From positions 62,001 through 126,000 of the forward strand of contig NZ_WBOF01000005.1 of NCBI RefSeq assembly GCF_009569385.1: a stretch of 64,000 nt of DNA. Direction: 5' to 3'. The position numbers and the translations under genes were made by a program. Shown piece after piece: positions 28,697 to 37,134 of the stretch; position 1 is the stretch's first letter; every line of letters begins with the position of its first letter. Below the pieces are notes generated by a model. It saw nothing but the letters and a program-made list of their open reading frames with translations, had not been told where the DNA came from and did not search any database. The stretch is from Streptomyces kaniharaensis (GTDB lineage: Bacteria; Actinomycetota; Actinomycetes; Streptomycetales; Streptomycetaceae).

Positions 28697-29479
28697 TCAG
28701 CGCCGAATCGGCGGGTCCTCGCTGGGTCCATAGGCGCGCAGTTGTGGCGGGAGGCCGTCGGGGCGCCGCCACCACACGTCGAGGCCGCAGGCGCCGAGGG
28801 CGACGGGCAGGGCCTGGCGGACCGCGTCTTCGACGGCGGTGCGCAGGTTCCAGGCGGTGCCGCTGGTGGCGGCCGCGAGGCGGCGGGAGGGGTTCCAGCC
28901 GAGGTCGGCGATGCCGGCAGTGTCGTCGTCGACGTCGAGGGGTGGGCACGGTCGGAGCGTGATTCCCGGGTCGCCGGGGTGGGTGGCAACAGGCAGGCCG
29001 GCGAGGGCGGCGCTGCGCCGGACGGCTGTGGTGACGTCGGGTCGGATGCCGGAGGCGATGGGCTGGGGTCCGGAGGGGCGCGGGCCGGGCAGGCCGGTGA
29101 GTTCGTGGGGGAGGGGCACTGCGGCGGTGACCCGGACCTCCCAGAGTTGGAAGGCCCGTGCGGCGGTGGTGCCGAGGTGAGGGAGGAGCACGGTCAGGGC
29201 ATGCTGGACCGTATTGACGACGAGCTGCTGGGCGTAGTGGGCGGGTTGCCGGTGCTGCTCGGTGGCGGCCGCGGCGGCCAGACGCCGGGAGGGGAGCCAG
29301 TGCAGGGCGATCAGCCCCCGGCAGGCGTCGTCGTCGTTGAGGGGCTCGGCCGGGCGCACGTGGACGCCCGGTCCGTGGCCGCCGTGGGCGATGGGCAGGC
29401 CGGCCAGGTGCTGGGCATCCATCACGCGGTCGGCCAGCACCGGGTCGAGCCGGACCCTGCTGGTCGTCGGGGTGGACAT
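28697..29479 (-). CDS. Hypothetical protein, 260 residues, internal duplication
   Basis: The start at ATG 29479 gives MSTPTTSRVRLDPVLADRVM. Two related halves each contain a HLAGLPIAHGG / AALAGLPVATHPG motif, a DDDACRGLIALHWLPSRRLA / DDDTAGIADLGWNPSRRLAAA motif, and a helical end with VNTVQHALTVLLPHLG / VEDAVRQALPVALGACG. It is therefore an internal duplication of about 125 residues. Function is unknown. It lies 36 bp upstream of the next gene in the operon. Confidence 0.72.
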   Translation of the reverse strand: MSTPTTSRVRLDPVLADRVMDAQHLAGLPIAHGGHGPGVHVRPAEPLNDDDACRGLIALHWLPSRRLAAAAATEQHRQPAHYAQQLVVNTVQHALTVLLPHLGTTAARAFQLWEVRVTAAVPLPHELTGLPGPRPSGPQPIASGIRPDVTTAVRRSAALAGLPVATHPGDPGITLRPCPPLDVDDDTAGIADLGWNPSRRLAAATSGTAWNLRTAVEDAVRQALPVALGACGLDVWWRRPDGLPPQLRAYGPSEDPPIRR

Positions 29480-29493
29480 TCGTGAGGGAGTGG

Positions 29494-29673
29494 TCACCGG
29501 CGCTGGCGGAGGTCGGGCACCTGCACGAAATGGGCGAGGAGGCTGTCGGCTGCGGTGGCGTTGCACCGTCCGACGTCATTCTGCAGCTGTGCGAGCCGTA
29601 CGGACACCTTGTCCACCCGTGCCTCTCCATCCGTCGAGAGCGACTCCGGCCGCTCCGCCGAGAGGGTATCCAT
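29494..29673 (-). CDS. Small hypothetical protein, 59 residues
   Basis: A short frame with GC-rich third positions, beginning MDTLSAERPESLSTDGEARV and ending DLRQRR, 14 bp upstream of the following gene. The sequence is an acidic-to-basic amphipathic helix (VDKVSVRLAQLQNDV). No clear ribosome site precedes the ATG. Operon position and codon use support it, but it could be noncoding leader. Confidence 0.45.
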   Translation of the reverse strand: MDTLSAERPESLSTDGEARVDKVSVRLAQLQNDVGRCNATAADSLLAHFVQVPDLRQRR

Positions 29674-29768
29674 GGGTACTGACAGTTCGTCGTCAAATTC
29701 GGAAAGTGACTCCCGCCCAGTTCGCTGGGCGGCTGGGTGCCCGCACCAGGGGAGGACCGGCCGGGAGC

Positions 29769-29812
29769 TCGTTGACTGCTCCCCCGCCCGAGGGCGGGGG
29801 AGCAGTCAACGA
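29769..29812 (-). terminator. 21-bp stem terminator-like hairpin
   Basis: The arms 29769-29789 and 29792-29812 are perfectly complementary (inner part CTCCCCCGCCC against GGGCGGGGGAG), with a minimal 2-4 nt loop. It lies 57 bp past the stop of the DUF4265 gene and before the next leftward gene, so it probably ends that transcript. T-tracts are not required in actinobacteria. Confidence 0.72.
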
Positions 29813-29869
29813 TGCGATCCAGCAGCCGGGCACGCCGTGGACGCGTCCCTGGCCAAGGAAGGCACGGAG

Positions 29870-30415
29870 TCAGGCGTTCCACCATTCCTCGGTGCCACAG
29901 CCGACCTCGTAGTGCCACCAGCCCTCGTCTTGCCCTTGATTCAGCAGAGCCTTGATCCCGGCGAAGTCCGCGCCGGCCGGTGCGTTGAAGGCCACCATGG
30001 GGAAGTCTTCGCTGAAGACCTCGCCGCCAAGGCAGAAGGCTGACAGCCCCCGATACACCGCCTGGGGACTGCGTCCCAGCGGCCCGGTGGGAATGGGCAC
30101 GACGCGAACCGTGCAGTTGCCGGCCGAGCTGACCCGACCGACCGCCCAGTGCAGCCCATCGGTGTCGGTCTGGAACCGCACAACGTCGCCTTCGGCCACG
30201 CCGTCCTGGAGGAATGGGACGTTCTCAATGGTGGCCGTGTCGAGGCTGAGTCTTGTCGCCCATAGCCCTTCCGTGTCCTGAGGGAACCAGCCCTCACGCG
30301 GGATGAACCGGAACCAGACCTTGATCTTCTCGACCGCGTTCTCCATAGCGGCAATCATCTGCGGACCGCCTTGCAGCGGATCGAACGGGGTCCGAACTGG
30401 GCGATCAAGCTTCAT
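29870..30415 (-). CDS. DUF4265 domain protein
   Basis: A 181-residue cytoplasmic protein. The key stretches KVWFRFIPREGWFPQDTEGLW, VPFLQDGVAEGDVVRFQTD and HWAVGRVSSAGNCTVRV match the DUF4265 family, seen widely in Streptomyces but uncharacterised. The ATG at 30415 is chosen because upstream codons in the open frame (to 30562) look unlike coding sequence. The gene stands alone, ending in a strong hairpin. Confidence 0.75.
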   Translation of the reverse strand: MKLDRPVRTPFDPLQGGPQMIAAMENAVEKIKVWFRFIPREGWFPQDTEGLWATRLSLDTATIENVPFLQDGVAEGDVVRFQTDTDGLHWAVGRVSSAGNCTVRVVPIPTGPLGRSPQAVYRGLSAFCLGGEVFSEDFPMVAFNAPAGADFAGIKALLNQGQDEGWWHYEVGCGTEEWWNA

Positions 30416-30861
30416 TGAGACAGACCAGCGCGCCGAGACGGGCGCGCTCCCGTTCAGCCTCGGTGAGACGCGTCGAACCTCGCTGAGACAGGTCGGAACG
30501 CAAGAAGGGGTGATCTTCTGGTGCGCAAGCGCATCAAAAGTCCAGTGGGAATGGACTTCCATCCCTTATCAGTTGCGGAACGGAACAGCCTGGCTCGGGC
30601 TGGCACGGGCACTCCAACGAGCCCTCCCGTGCTCGCTTCATCCCGCGTACGGAGAAGGTGCTGCTTCGGGCTCGCCACAGCAACTAGGGACCACAGCCAC
30701 CTCTGCCAAGCGTGCCGGGACCGGGCGGCAACAACAGGATCACTGCGGACCATGCCGCCCGGCCCCGGGTGGTTCTTCGGTCCCTGCCGCTCCACAGTCC
30801 CCGCTCGCCCGGTGGATCCCGGACGAGCGGGGAGGATGCGCGTCTCCGTCCGCTCAGGGTT

Positions 30862-31465
30862 CAGTCCCTGTGCTGCAGATCTTTTAGTCCCTGTGCTGTT
30901 TTCCCAGGTCAGAGCCATGGTGGCCGCATTGCAAGGGACTGAAGGGACTCAGTTTTCCAATTATGAGCGGAACTCGTTACGCGGTGGGTCCTGTTCGTGC
31001 GTGGACGCGCGCGAGACAGCCACATACGAAGGATCTGGTCATAATGGGGATTCTCAGTCCCTTCAGTCCCTTTCCATGGGTGCGTATGCCGTCTGACCTG
31101 GGAAAACAGCACAGGGACCGAGCAGGGTCCAGCACCTTCCGCCCGCCCGCGCCAGGCCCTGGCATGTTGCCCCGCGCCAGGCCCGCTCCAGGGACCGGAG
31201 GGTCTGGAGGGACTGAGTTTGAACATCGGGTCAGCTGTGCGGCGTGTCCGGGCTCTGCCCGGGCGATCGCCGATACAGTTCGGAGAGTCAGTCCCTTTGG
31301 TCTCTCTCAAAACTGGGCAGAGCGGCTGACTTCGAGGCAAACTGGCCCTTCTGGCCGTCACCTGGGGTGGTACGTGATGGAGGGGCAGCAGCGGGGATCT
31401 GTACTGGCTCACGCTAGGCTCTGCTCATTCCAGAATTCAGTCCCTTCGGTCCCTCCGGTCCCTGG
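30862..31465. repeat. Iteron-rich probable replication origin
   Basis: Copies of AGTCCCT(T/G) and its complement AGGGACT recur in pairs: direct repeats AGTCCCTGTGCTG at 30862 and 30886 (24-bp period), GGGACTGAAGGGACT at 30935, AGTCCCTTCAGTCCC at 31056, GGGACCGGAGGG to GGAGGGACTGAG at 31190-31217, CAGTCCCTTTGGTCTC at 31289, and CAGTCCCTTCGGTCCCT at 31438. The field lies immediately upstream of the primase-polymerase gene and includes a relatively AT-rich stretch near 30950-30965. It fits an iteron origin; the whole 30416-31520 gap has no convincing gene. Confidence 0.75.
30887..31118. repeat. 66-bp inverted repeat within the origin region
   Basis: The left arm 30887-30952 and right arm 31053-31118 are inverted copies of the same length. 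The outer 27 bp (right arm starting TCTGACCTGGGAAAACAGCA) are identical, and the inner 20 bp (CAGTCCCTTCAGTCCCTT block) differ by one base at the end. The middle of the arms has diverged. A 100-bp spacer separates them. The two arms look like two complete initiator-binding units in opposite orientation. Confidence 0.78.
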
Positions 31466-31520
31466 CCGCCTCCTGGTGGCTGCGTGTCCCAGCGGGCCGG
31501 GCTCCAGTGAAGGACAGAGC

Positions 31521-32594
31521 GTGCGCACCGAGCCGAGCGGCACTGCCCCTGCGAGGCCCGCGCGCGGGCTCGCGGTGGCCCGCTGGTGCGCGGCCCAGGG
31601 CTGGCCCGTTCATCCGCTCGCACCGGGCCGCAAGACCCCCGCGGGCAGCTGCGAGGGCTGCCGGCAGGTCAAGGACGATCCGCGAAAGTGCCCCTGCATC
31701 AAGCAGGGCCGGTACTGCCACGGTTTCCACGCCGCCACCACCGACCCGCGGCTGGTCGACAGTTGGTGGCAGGAGGGCCCGGACTTCGGGGTCGGGGTCG
31801 CATGCGGCCCGGCGGACCTGATTGTCATCGACGTTGACGCACATACCGACGCGGTACCCGACCGATCCCTCCTGCTGCCGGGGATCCGGATCCCCTCACA
31901 GGTCAACCTCGATGGTCTGGCCTCCGGATACGACACCCTCGCCCTCCTGGCCGCCTACCGCGGCCAGCCCGACCCGGCCCGCGACACCTCGACCCTGAGG
32001 GTGCGCACGCCGTCGGGCGGCCTGCACATCTGGTACCGCAGCACCACGGCTTTCCGCTGCTCCGCAGGATCCAGCTCCAGAGTCGCCCTGGCCTGGCAGG
32101 TGGACGTCAGGGCCCACGGCGGGTACATCGTCGCGCCCGGCACCCGGACCCCCGCAGGCATCTACCAACCTGTCGGCCCGGCCCGGCTGCCCGCCCCGCT
32201 GCCGACCTGGCTGGCCAATGAACTCGCCCGTACGGGCCACCGGATCCCCAGAGCTGACGAAGGCCCGGTCCCTGCCGCAGCAGTCCCCGCCCCTGCGGGA
32301 AGCCGCAGGCCCCGGGCCGCCGCGCACACCCTGGCCCGTTTGCTGCAGGAAGTCGCGGGCTGTGCCCGCGTCCCCGAGGGCGCAGGCTTCACCGAGAAGC
32401 TGAACAGGGCCGCCTACACGGCCGGGGGCCTGGTCGCAGCCGGCCACCTCGGACACGGCGAAGCCGCCGCAATGCTGCGGGACGCAGCCCTGACAGCTCG
32501 CCCCCAGCAGGCACGCCGGATTGAAGACCTGATCACTGCTTCGCTAGCTGCGGGCGCGCTGCGCCCGCTCCACCTCGAAGGACGTCGTTCATGA
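31521..32594 (+). CDS. Bifunctional primase-polymerase (replication)
   Basis: A 357-residue archaeo-eukaryotic-type primase (prim-pol). The GTG start at 31521 has AAGGA 7 bp upstream; the frame is open to 30963, but that part covers the iterons. Features: N-terminal LAVARWCAAQGWPVHPLAPG, a Cys/His cluster CEGCRQVKDDPRKCPC (zinc-binding type), the metal-binding IVIDVDAHTD near residue 103, RVRTPSGGLHIWY with catalytic His near 166, and GGYIVAPGTRTPAG. These match the prim-pol family of plasmids and phages. The stop overlaps the helicase start (ATGA), so both proteins are made together and act at the origin upstream. Confidence 0.9.
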   Translation: MRTEPSGTAPARPARGLAVARWCAAQGWPVHPLAPGRKTPAGSCEGCRQVKDDPRKCPCIKQGRYCHGFHAATTDPRLVDSWWQEGPDFGVGVACGPADLIVIDVDAHTDAVPDRSLLLPGIRIPSQVNLDGLASGYDTLALLAAYRGQPDPARDTSTLRVRTPSGGLHIWYRSTTAFRCSAGSSSRVALAWQVDVRAHGGYIVAPGTRTPAGIYQPVGPARLPAPLPTWLANELARTGHRIPRADEGPVPAAAVPAPAGSRRPRAAAHTLARLLQEVAGCARVPEGAGFTEKLNRAAYTAGGLVAAGHLGHGEAAAMLRDAALTARPQQARRIEDLITASLAAGALRPLHLEGRRS

Positions 32595-34138
32595 GCGCCG
32601 CCGACACCCCGCGCGGGTTCGACGCCGTTGCCGCGGCCCAGGAGATGCTGGAGTTCGAGGAACAGCTCGTCCCCGCTGCTCCCCTTCCGGCGCAGAAGGG
32701 TGTCAAGGCTCCGGTCGTGCGGCAGGAGGATGGTCTGCTGCCGCACATGCTCACCGACCGCGGCAATGCCAAGCTGTTCATCCGCCTCTACCAGGACACC
32801 TTCCGGCACGTCGAGGGGCTGGGCTGGTATGAGTGGGCGGGCTACCGGTGGAAGCGCGGCGCGGAGAAGGCGGCGTTGTGGGCCGCCGGGGAACTCGCCG
32901 AACAGATGCCCGACAGCGACCCCACCCTGGTGTACACCGACCGGGAGGTCGCTCTCCATCGCAGGCGTACCAGCTCCACTGCGGGGATCAAGGCGTTCCT
33001 GGAGCAGGCCAAGTCCTCTCCGGCCCTGTCGATGGCCGCCGAGGACCTGGATAGCGATCCCTGGGCGCTGTGCACTCCGGCCGGGGTGGTCGACCTGCGC
33101 ACCGGCGAGCTCCACAAGCCGTCCCCGGCCAACGGCTGTCACTCCCGGGCCACCAGCGTGGCTCCCGAGGACATGCCGACCCCCCGCTGGACCCGATTCC
33201 TCGATGAGACCTTCGGCGACGACGAGGCCGGCAGGGAGATGATTGACTTCCTGCACGTCCTGCTCGGCTACTCCACCACTGGTGACGTCGGCGGCCAGGT
33301 CCTCCCCTTTCTCTACGGTCATGGGAAGAACGGGAAGTCGGTCCTGCTGGACGTCATGCTGCAGTTGCTCGGTGACTACGCCGACGCCGCTCCGCCGGGT
33401 TTTTTGATGGATCGAGGGGCCTACAACGAGCACTCGACCGAGCTGACCGAGCTCCACGGTCGGCGCCTGCTGGTGTGCTCCGAGCTCAAGTCCACCGACC
33501 GCTTCGACGAGGCCCGGGTCAAGCTGCTCACCGGCGGCGACAAGATCAAGGCCCGCCGCATGCGGCAGGACTACTTCTCGTTCCTGCCCACCCACCACCT
33601 GTGGCTGCTCGGCAACCACAGGCCCGAGGTCACCACCGGCGGCTTCGCGTTTTGGCGCCGCATCCGCCTCGTGCCCTTCGAGCGGACCGTCTCCGACGAG
33701 AACAAGATCGACAATCTGGCGATGGAACTGGTCCGCGACGAGGGTCCCGGGATCCTCCACTGGGTGGTCCAGGGCGCCAGCCGCTACCACGACCTCCGTG
33801 AACAGCGGCAGGCCGGCGCCGGCCTAGCTGATCCGCTGGAAGGCCCGGCCCGGGTGCGGCTGGCCACGGACGCCTACGCCACCACCGAGGACACCATCGG
33901 CCGGTTCCTGGCCGAGTGCTGCACCCGCGAAGGCGGTGAAGCGGAGCTGCGTGTGGAGCAGGGCCAGCTCTACGCGGCCTACGTGAACTGGTGTACGTCC
34001 GGTGAGGGGATCCGCCCCACCAGCAACCGTGCCTTCGCCACCCGCGTCCGGACCGATCTCGGCCTGGCAACCCCGAACGACATGGTCAAGAGCAACGGGC
34101 GCAAGTTCTATCCGGGGCTTGGTCTCCTTGTCGACTGA
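32591..34138 (+). CDS. SF3/D5-family replicative helicase (P4 primase C-terminal type)
   Basis: A 515-residue protein. An N-terminal D5-type region (WYEWAGYRWKRGAEKAALW) is followed by the SF3 helicase core: Walker A FLYGHGKNGKS near residue 245, Walker B-like RRLLVCSELKS near 290, and motif C HHLWLLGNHRPE near 335 with the sensor Asn. A C-terminal winged-helix-like DNA-binding part (EGIRPTSNRAFATRVRTD) ends it. This matches phage/plasmid primase proteins of the P4 family. With the prim-pol gene it forms the probable replication module. Confidence 0.9.
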   Translation: MSAADTPRGFDAVAAAQEMLEFEEQLVPAAPLPAQKGVKAPVVRQEDGLLPHMLTDRGNAKLFIRLYQDTFRHVEGLGWYEWAGYRWKRGAEKAALWAAGELAEQMPDSDPTLVYTDREVALHRRRTSSTAGIKAFLEQAKSSPALSMAAEDLDSDPWALCTPAGVVDLRTGELHKPSPANGCHSRATSVAPEDMPTPRWTRFLDETFGDDEAGREMIDFLHVLLGYSTTGDVGGQVLPFLYGHGKNGKSVLLDVMLQLLGDYADAAPPGFLMDRGAYNEHSTELTELHGRRLLVCSELKSTDRFDEARVKLLTGGDKIKARRMRQDYFSFLPTHHLWLLGNHRPEVTTGGFAFWRRIRLVPFERTVSDENKIDNLAMELVRDEGPGILHWVVQGASRYHDLREQRQAGAGLADPLEGPARVRLATDAYATTEDTIGRFLAECCTREGGEAELRVEQGQLYAAYVNWCTSGEGIRPTSNRAFATRVRTDLGLATPNDMVKSNGRKFYPGLGLLVD

Positions 34139-34294
34139 TCGCATCCCCGCTCCGACAGTCGGCGGATCCACCGGGAAACCGACCCGGCCCGTCTACATCC
34201 CGCAGGCCCGTCCGCCTTACGATGCAGACACCACCGGTTCGCTCCCGTCTGCCATCTGTTCCCGGCCCACAACCACGAAGGAAGGCCCCCGGTC

Positions 34295-34663
34295 ATGAGC
34301 TCGCTACTGGACGGCAGCGCTCTCACCCACGAGAAGGACGTGGTCTGGCTGGAGGATCTCTCGGTGCTCGACTACGTACGTCAGACCATCGACAAGACAC
34401 CCCGCCGCCTGGGCAAGCCCCGCTGGCTGCGCGACGGCCGCATGGTCGGCTACGCCGAACTCGACGCCACCGCGGAAGCCGACCCCGACAGCGGCCTGCA
34501 CCGGCGCCGCGTCTTCTTCCTCCTGCCCCACGACCGAGACCTTGAGCCCGACGGCCCCTACGCTGCTGGCGCCCCCGGCGAAGCCGTCGACCCCCGCACC
34601 ATCGAGCCCAAGGCCGTCGGCAAGAAGACCCCCCGCTCCCAACGTGGCCGAGCCAGCGTCTGA
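34295..34663 (+). CDS. DUF6009-like small protein
   Basis: A 122-residue soluble protein with EKDVVWLEDLSVLDYVRQTID, GRMVGYAELDATAEADPDSG, RRRVFFLLPHDRDLEPDG and EAVDPRTIEPKAVG. I recognise these as features of the DUF6009 family that accompanies Streptomyces plasmid genes; function unknown. An AAGGAAGG site precedes the ATG. It follows the helicase gene by 156 bp on the same strand and may be co-regulated with replication. Confidence 0.7.
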   Translation: MSSLLDGSALTHEKDVVWLEDLSVLDYVRQTIDKTPRRLGKPRWLRDGRMVGYAELDATAEADPDSGLHRRRVFFLLPHDRDLEPDGPYAAGAPGEAVDPRTIEPKAVGKKTPRSQRGRASV

Positions 34664-34779
34664 CTTCCGCAGCTCTTGCGCCCGGACGTAGAGAAGCACG
34701 TTCCCGCCTACCGCCAGGTGCTGGCCAGGACGTTCCGCTGGCGCACGTCATACAAACCTGCTGCTCGATCGCGCGGTGT

Positions 34780-35220
34780 TCATCGGAGCGGCGAGCGCTC
34801 AACGACGCGGCCCGGCCGGCCGAGAGCGCATCGGGCAGAACCCGGCAGGACCTCCTGCGGACCGCCGCTTCGGCGGGCGAGGGCGAGTTCTGCGTGGATC
34901 CGAGGAAGGGCAGGCGCGGCGGCGGGGCCCATCCGCCGCAGGCAGTCCAGGACATGGCCGGCGGTCGAGTCGTTCTCCTCCCACCCTTCCAGCAGCACGG
35001 GTAGGACGGCCTCGGCCGGGCCGCCGATGTCGTAGATCGCGGCGGCGGCGTGCGTGCGGGTCCAGGCATGGCCGGCTTCGAGCATCTGCCGCAGGCGGGG
35101 CAGTGCCTCGGCCGCCGGCGCTCCGATCCGGCCGAGGACGTCGGTGGCGTCGCGGTCCTCCTGCCCCGTTCCCCGAGCCGACCATCGGTCCGGGAGCCAG
35201 GGCCTCTTGGGGTTAGGCAA
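34780..35220 (-). pseudogene. HEAT-repeat protein fragment
   Basis: The middle of this frame encodes clear HEAT-type helical repeats (DATDVLGRIGAPAAEALPRL, HAAAAIYDIGGPAEAVLPVL, GHVLDCLRRMGPAAAPALPR). It lacks a credible N-terminus and runs into Arg-rich nonsense after residue 125. HEAT proteins of Streptomyces are usually several hundred residues, so this is probably a remnant captured by recombination. About 115 bp to the left and 170 bp to the right show no other gene. Confidence 0.6.
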
Positions 35221-35394
35221 CCGCTTTTTTGGATGGTTCCTTTCTGCAGGCCAGGAAGGAATTGATCAAATCTGACAGAAGACCAAGTAGCTTGACTGAC
35301 TTTGCCTTCGGAACGACTGCGCGCGGCCGGTCCGGAAACGACGAGCTGCGGTGGACTTCCAGGGCGGGATCGCGACCATCCGGTGGAGAAGACC

Positions 35395-35547
35395 GTGAGC
35401 TTCACGTCCTGGTCGCGTCGCTTGTACGTGGTGCGGACGATCGACGAACTAGCCCAAGTGATCGCGGAGGCCATCGCACCCTACGAGCCAATCCCGGTGC
35501 TGGCCTCCGCCATCAAGATGTACATGACCAAGCCTCCGACCCACTGA
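35395..35547 (+). CDS. Small hypothetical protein, 50 residues
   Basis: The GTG at 35395 has a GGAG ribosome site with 6-bp spacing. The product begins VSFTSWSRRLYVVRTIDELA and continues as a likely amphipathic helix (AQVIAEAIAPYEPIPVL), ending KMYMTKPPTH. Codon use is sound. The frame is open to 35302, but the upstream part lacks coding character. It lies about 120 bp before the second Mrr-like gene. Function unknown. Confidence 0.55.
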   Translation: MSFTSWSRRLYVVRTIDELAQVIAEAIAPYEPIPVLASAIKMYMTKPPTH

Positions 35548-35649
35548 ACCGGCAGGCTGCCGAACGGCGGCCGTTGCGTGGCCAAACCCTCCGGCAAGGC
35601 CCTGACCTGCGCATACACGCCGTACCTGGCATTAGTCCACTGTCGGCAG

Positions 35650-35671
35650 CCTCGGGTAGCCTCCCGCGGTG
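35650..35671 (+). promoter_or_regulatory. Leaderless-type promoter of the second Mrr-like gene
   Basis: GGTAGCCTCC followed by CGCGGTGATCATCGAC: the -10 like TAGCCT lies 6-7 bp before the GTG start and there is no ribosome site. The block is nearly the same as that before the first Mrr-like gene at 20077, so both nucleases are probably expressed under shared control. Confidence 0.6.
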
Positions 35672-36694
35672 ATCATCGACTGCGAAGCCCCAGTTACCCC
35701 GCCCAGCTACGAGGACGAGACCCTTCGACGGGAGATGGGCAACTACATCGCCGAGGCGGGCCCCGACGAGTTGTTCGCCTCGTACCTGTGGGCCCGCGAG
35801 TGCAAGATCGCACGAGCCATCCACCTGCGCCTGTCGAAGCATCGTGATGCCGTCAAGGCCGAACTCGACCGCGTCCAGCCCCGCCTGTACGGATACGGGA
35901 AGACCGCGCCCATCTGGACGCCCACCAGAGACGACTGCGTCAAGGCGGCCATAAACGCCCACAACAAGCTCTACTACGAGCACAAGGAAGCCGAAGCAAA
36001 GGAGCAGGAAGCCTGGGACATCTGGACAACCCTGCTCGACGACTCGGGCCAGATGAAGAAACTCCTCACGCGCTACGGGCGGACCGCCGAGCGAGGCCCG
36101 TTCCTGCTGGACACTGCGGTCAAGCACTGGCACGACCTGCCCGAGGCCACGGAGCGATTGGAGGAGATCCTCCGTGAGTACCGCGACGAACTGCATCCGA
36201 TAGCACTGCGCGACACCGAACGCATCGCCTTCGAGAAATCCGCCAAGAGCATCTCGATGGACCGGCTCCACGGCATGCACCACAAGGAGTTCGAGTTGGC
36301 CGTCGCCAGCCTCGCAGAGCGCGACGGCTTCCAAGTCCGACGCGATCGCGGCGGGGCGGGCGACCTGGGAGCCGACGTCATCGCACTGGCACCCGATCAG
36401 AGGCGCGTCGTCATTCAGTGCAAGCACGTCAAGAACCAGCGAACCAAGGTCGGATCGCCCGCGCTCCAGACCCTCAACGGAACCGCCCGTCCCGTCCACC
36501 AAGCCGATGTCGTCGCGGTCGTCACCAACGGCAGCTACTCCGAACCTGCCCGAGACTTCGCCCGAGCGCAGGACATCGTCCTCATCGACTGGGTCACCAT
36601 GCGGGACTGGGCCACCTGGGGCCAGCCACTGTCTGAGGTTCTGGGCATCGGAGAGCCGCAACGCATGGCCGACAGCCTTCAGGGTGTCAGCTGA
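35669..36694 (+). CDS. Mrr-family restriction endonuclease, 341 residues (paralogue)
   Basis: The C-terminal nuclease domain contains LHGMHHKEFELAVASLAERD, GAGDLGADVIAL (catalytic Asp near residue 233), VVIQCKH near 249, and VVAVVTNGSYSEPARDFA. The N-terminal 195 residues are a charged helical region (YYEHKEAEAKEQEAWDIW), shorter than in the 489-residue paralogue. The shared MIID start and promoter show that the two arose by duplication with replacement or shortening of the middle. It probably cuts modified or invading DNA. No methylase is linked. Confidence 0.85.
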   Translation: MIIDCEAPVTPPSYEDETLRREMGNYIAEAGPDELFASYLWARECKIARAIHLRLSKHRDAVKAELDRVQPRLYGYGKTAPIWTPTRDDCVKAAINAHNKLYYEHKEAEAKEQEAWDIWTTLLDDSGQMKKLLTRYGRTAERGPFLLDTAVKHWHDLPEATERLEEILREYRDELHPIALRDTERIAFEKSAKSISMDRLHGMHHKEFELAVASLAERDGFQVRRDRGGAGDLGADVIALAPDQRRVVIQCKHVKNQRTKVGSPALQTLNGTARPVHQADVVAVVTNGSYSEPARDFARAQDIVLIDWVTMRDWATWGQPLSEVLGIGEPQRMADSLQGVS

Positions 36695-36823
36695 CGGGCG
36701 TCTGTCCGCACTGCCGGTTCAGGGGATGACGGTGGCGCCGTGGACGGCGAGTTCCTGGCGCAGGAGGGTGTTGTGTCGCTCGCCTAGAGCGCCCGGTCAC
36801 GTGGTCCTACCTGAGAGGTCGTC

Positions 36824-36973
36824 ATGGCAGCTCGTACGCGCTGGGACTCGGTCTGGGGTGCGGTACCGGTGGCGGACACCATCTGGGGTCTCGACTCCAC
36901 GTGGGGCCTGACCTCCGATTCCTCCTGGGGCGCCGACTCGGGCTGGAATGCCGACAGCGGCTCTGAGGGTTAG
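36824..36973 (+). CDS. Trp-rich 49-residue micropeptide
   Basis: ATG at 36824 with AGAGG 5 bp upstream and stop TAG at 36971. The peptide has six Trp (positions 7, 11, 21, 27, 35, 41) in a repeating pattern: WDSVWG, then WGLDSTWG, then WGADSGWN, rich in Asp and Ser. A strong terminator hairpin begins 30 bp after the stop, so this is a complete small transcription unit. It could be a peptide natural-product precursor, a small adhesive or regulatory peptide, or a leader peptide. No modifying enzyme is adjacent. Confidence 0.7.
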   Translation: MAARTRWDSVWGAVPVADTIWGLDSTWGLTSDSSWGADSGWNADSGSEG

Positions 36974-37002
36974 GTGCCGGGTAGGCCTTCCGCCGCCAGC
37001 GC

Positions 37003-37034
37003 GGGCCCGGCCGCTTCCGTCGGCCGGGCCCTTT
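37003..37034 (+). terminator. Terminator after the micropeptide gene
   Basis: The stem GGGCCCGGCC (37003-37012) pairs with GGCCGGGCCC (37022-37031), loop 9 nt, followed by TTTG. It is a standard intrinsic terminator in the + direction and could also serve the leftward gene that ends at 37135. Confidence 0.8.
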
Positions 37035-37134
37035 GTCGTGCAGGGCCAGGTGGTGGGCCGAGCGTAGTGGGAGGGCGGGCTGGTCCGGGGTCGGGGTCCT
37101 GGACCAGCCGGCTCCTTCTACGCGGCCAGGTTGC

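Noticed and set aside
27411..29918. An 835-residue leftward frame
   Set aside because: Its first 400 residues overlap two better-supported genes and are Arg/Pro-rich; only the part from 28661 onward is a gene.
34676..35668. Insertion sequence as the cause of the HEAT fragment
   Set aside because: No transposase motif, terminal inverted repeats or target duplication could be found.
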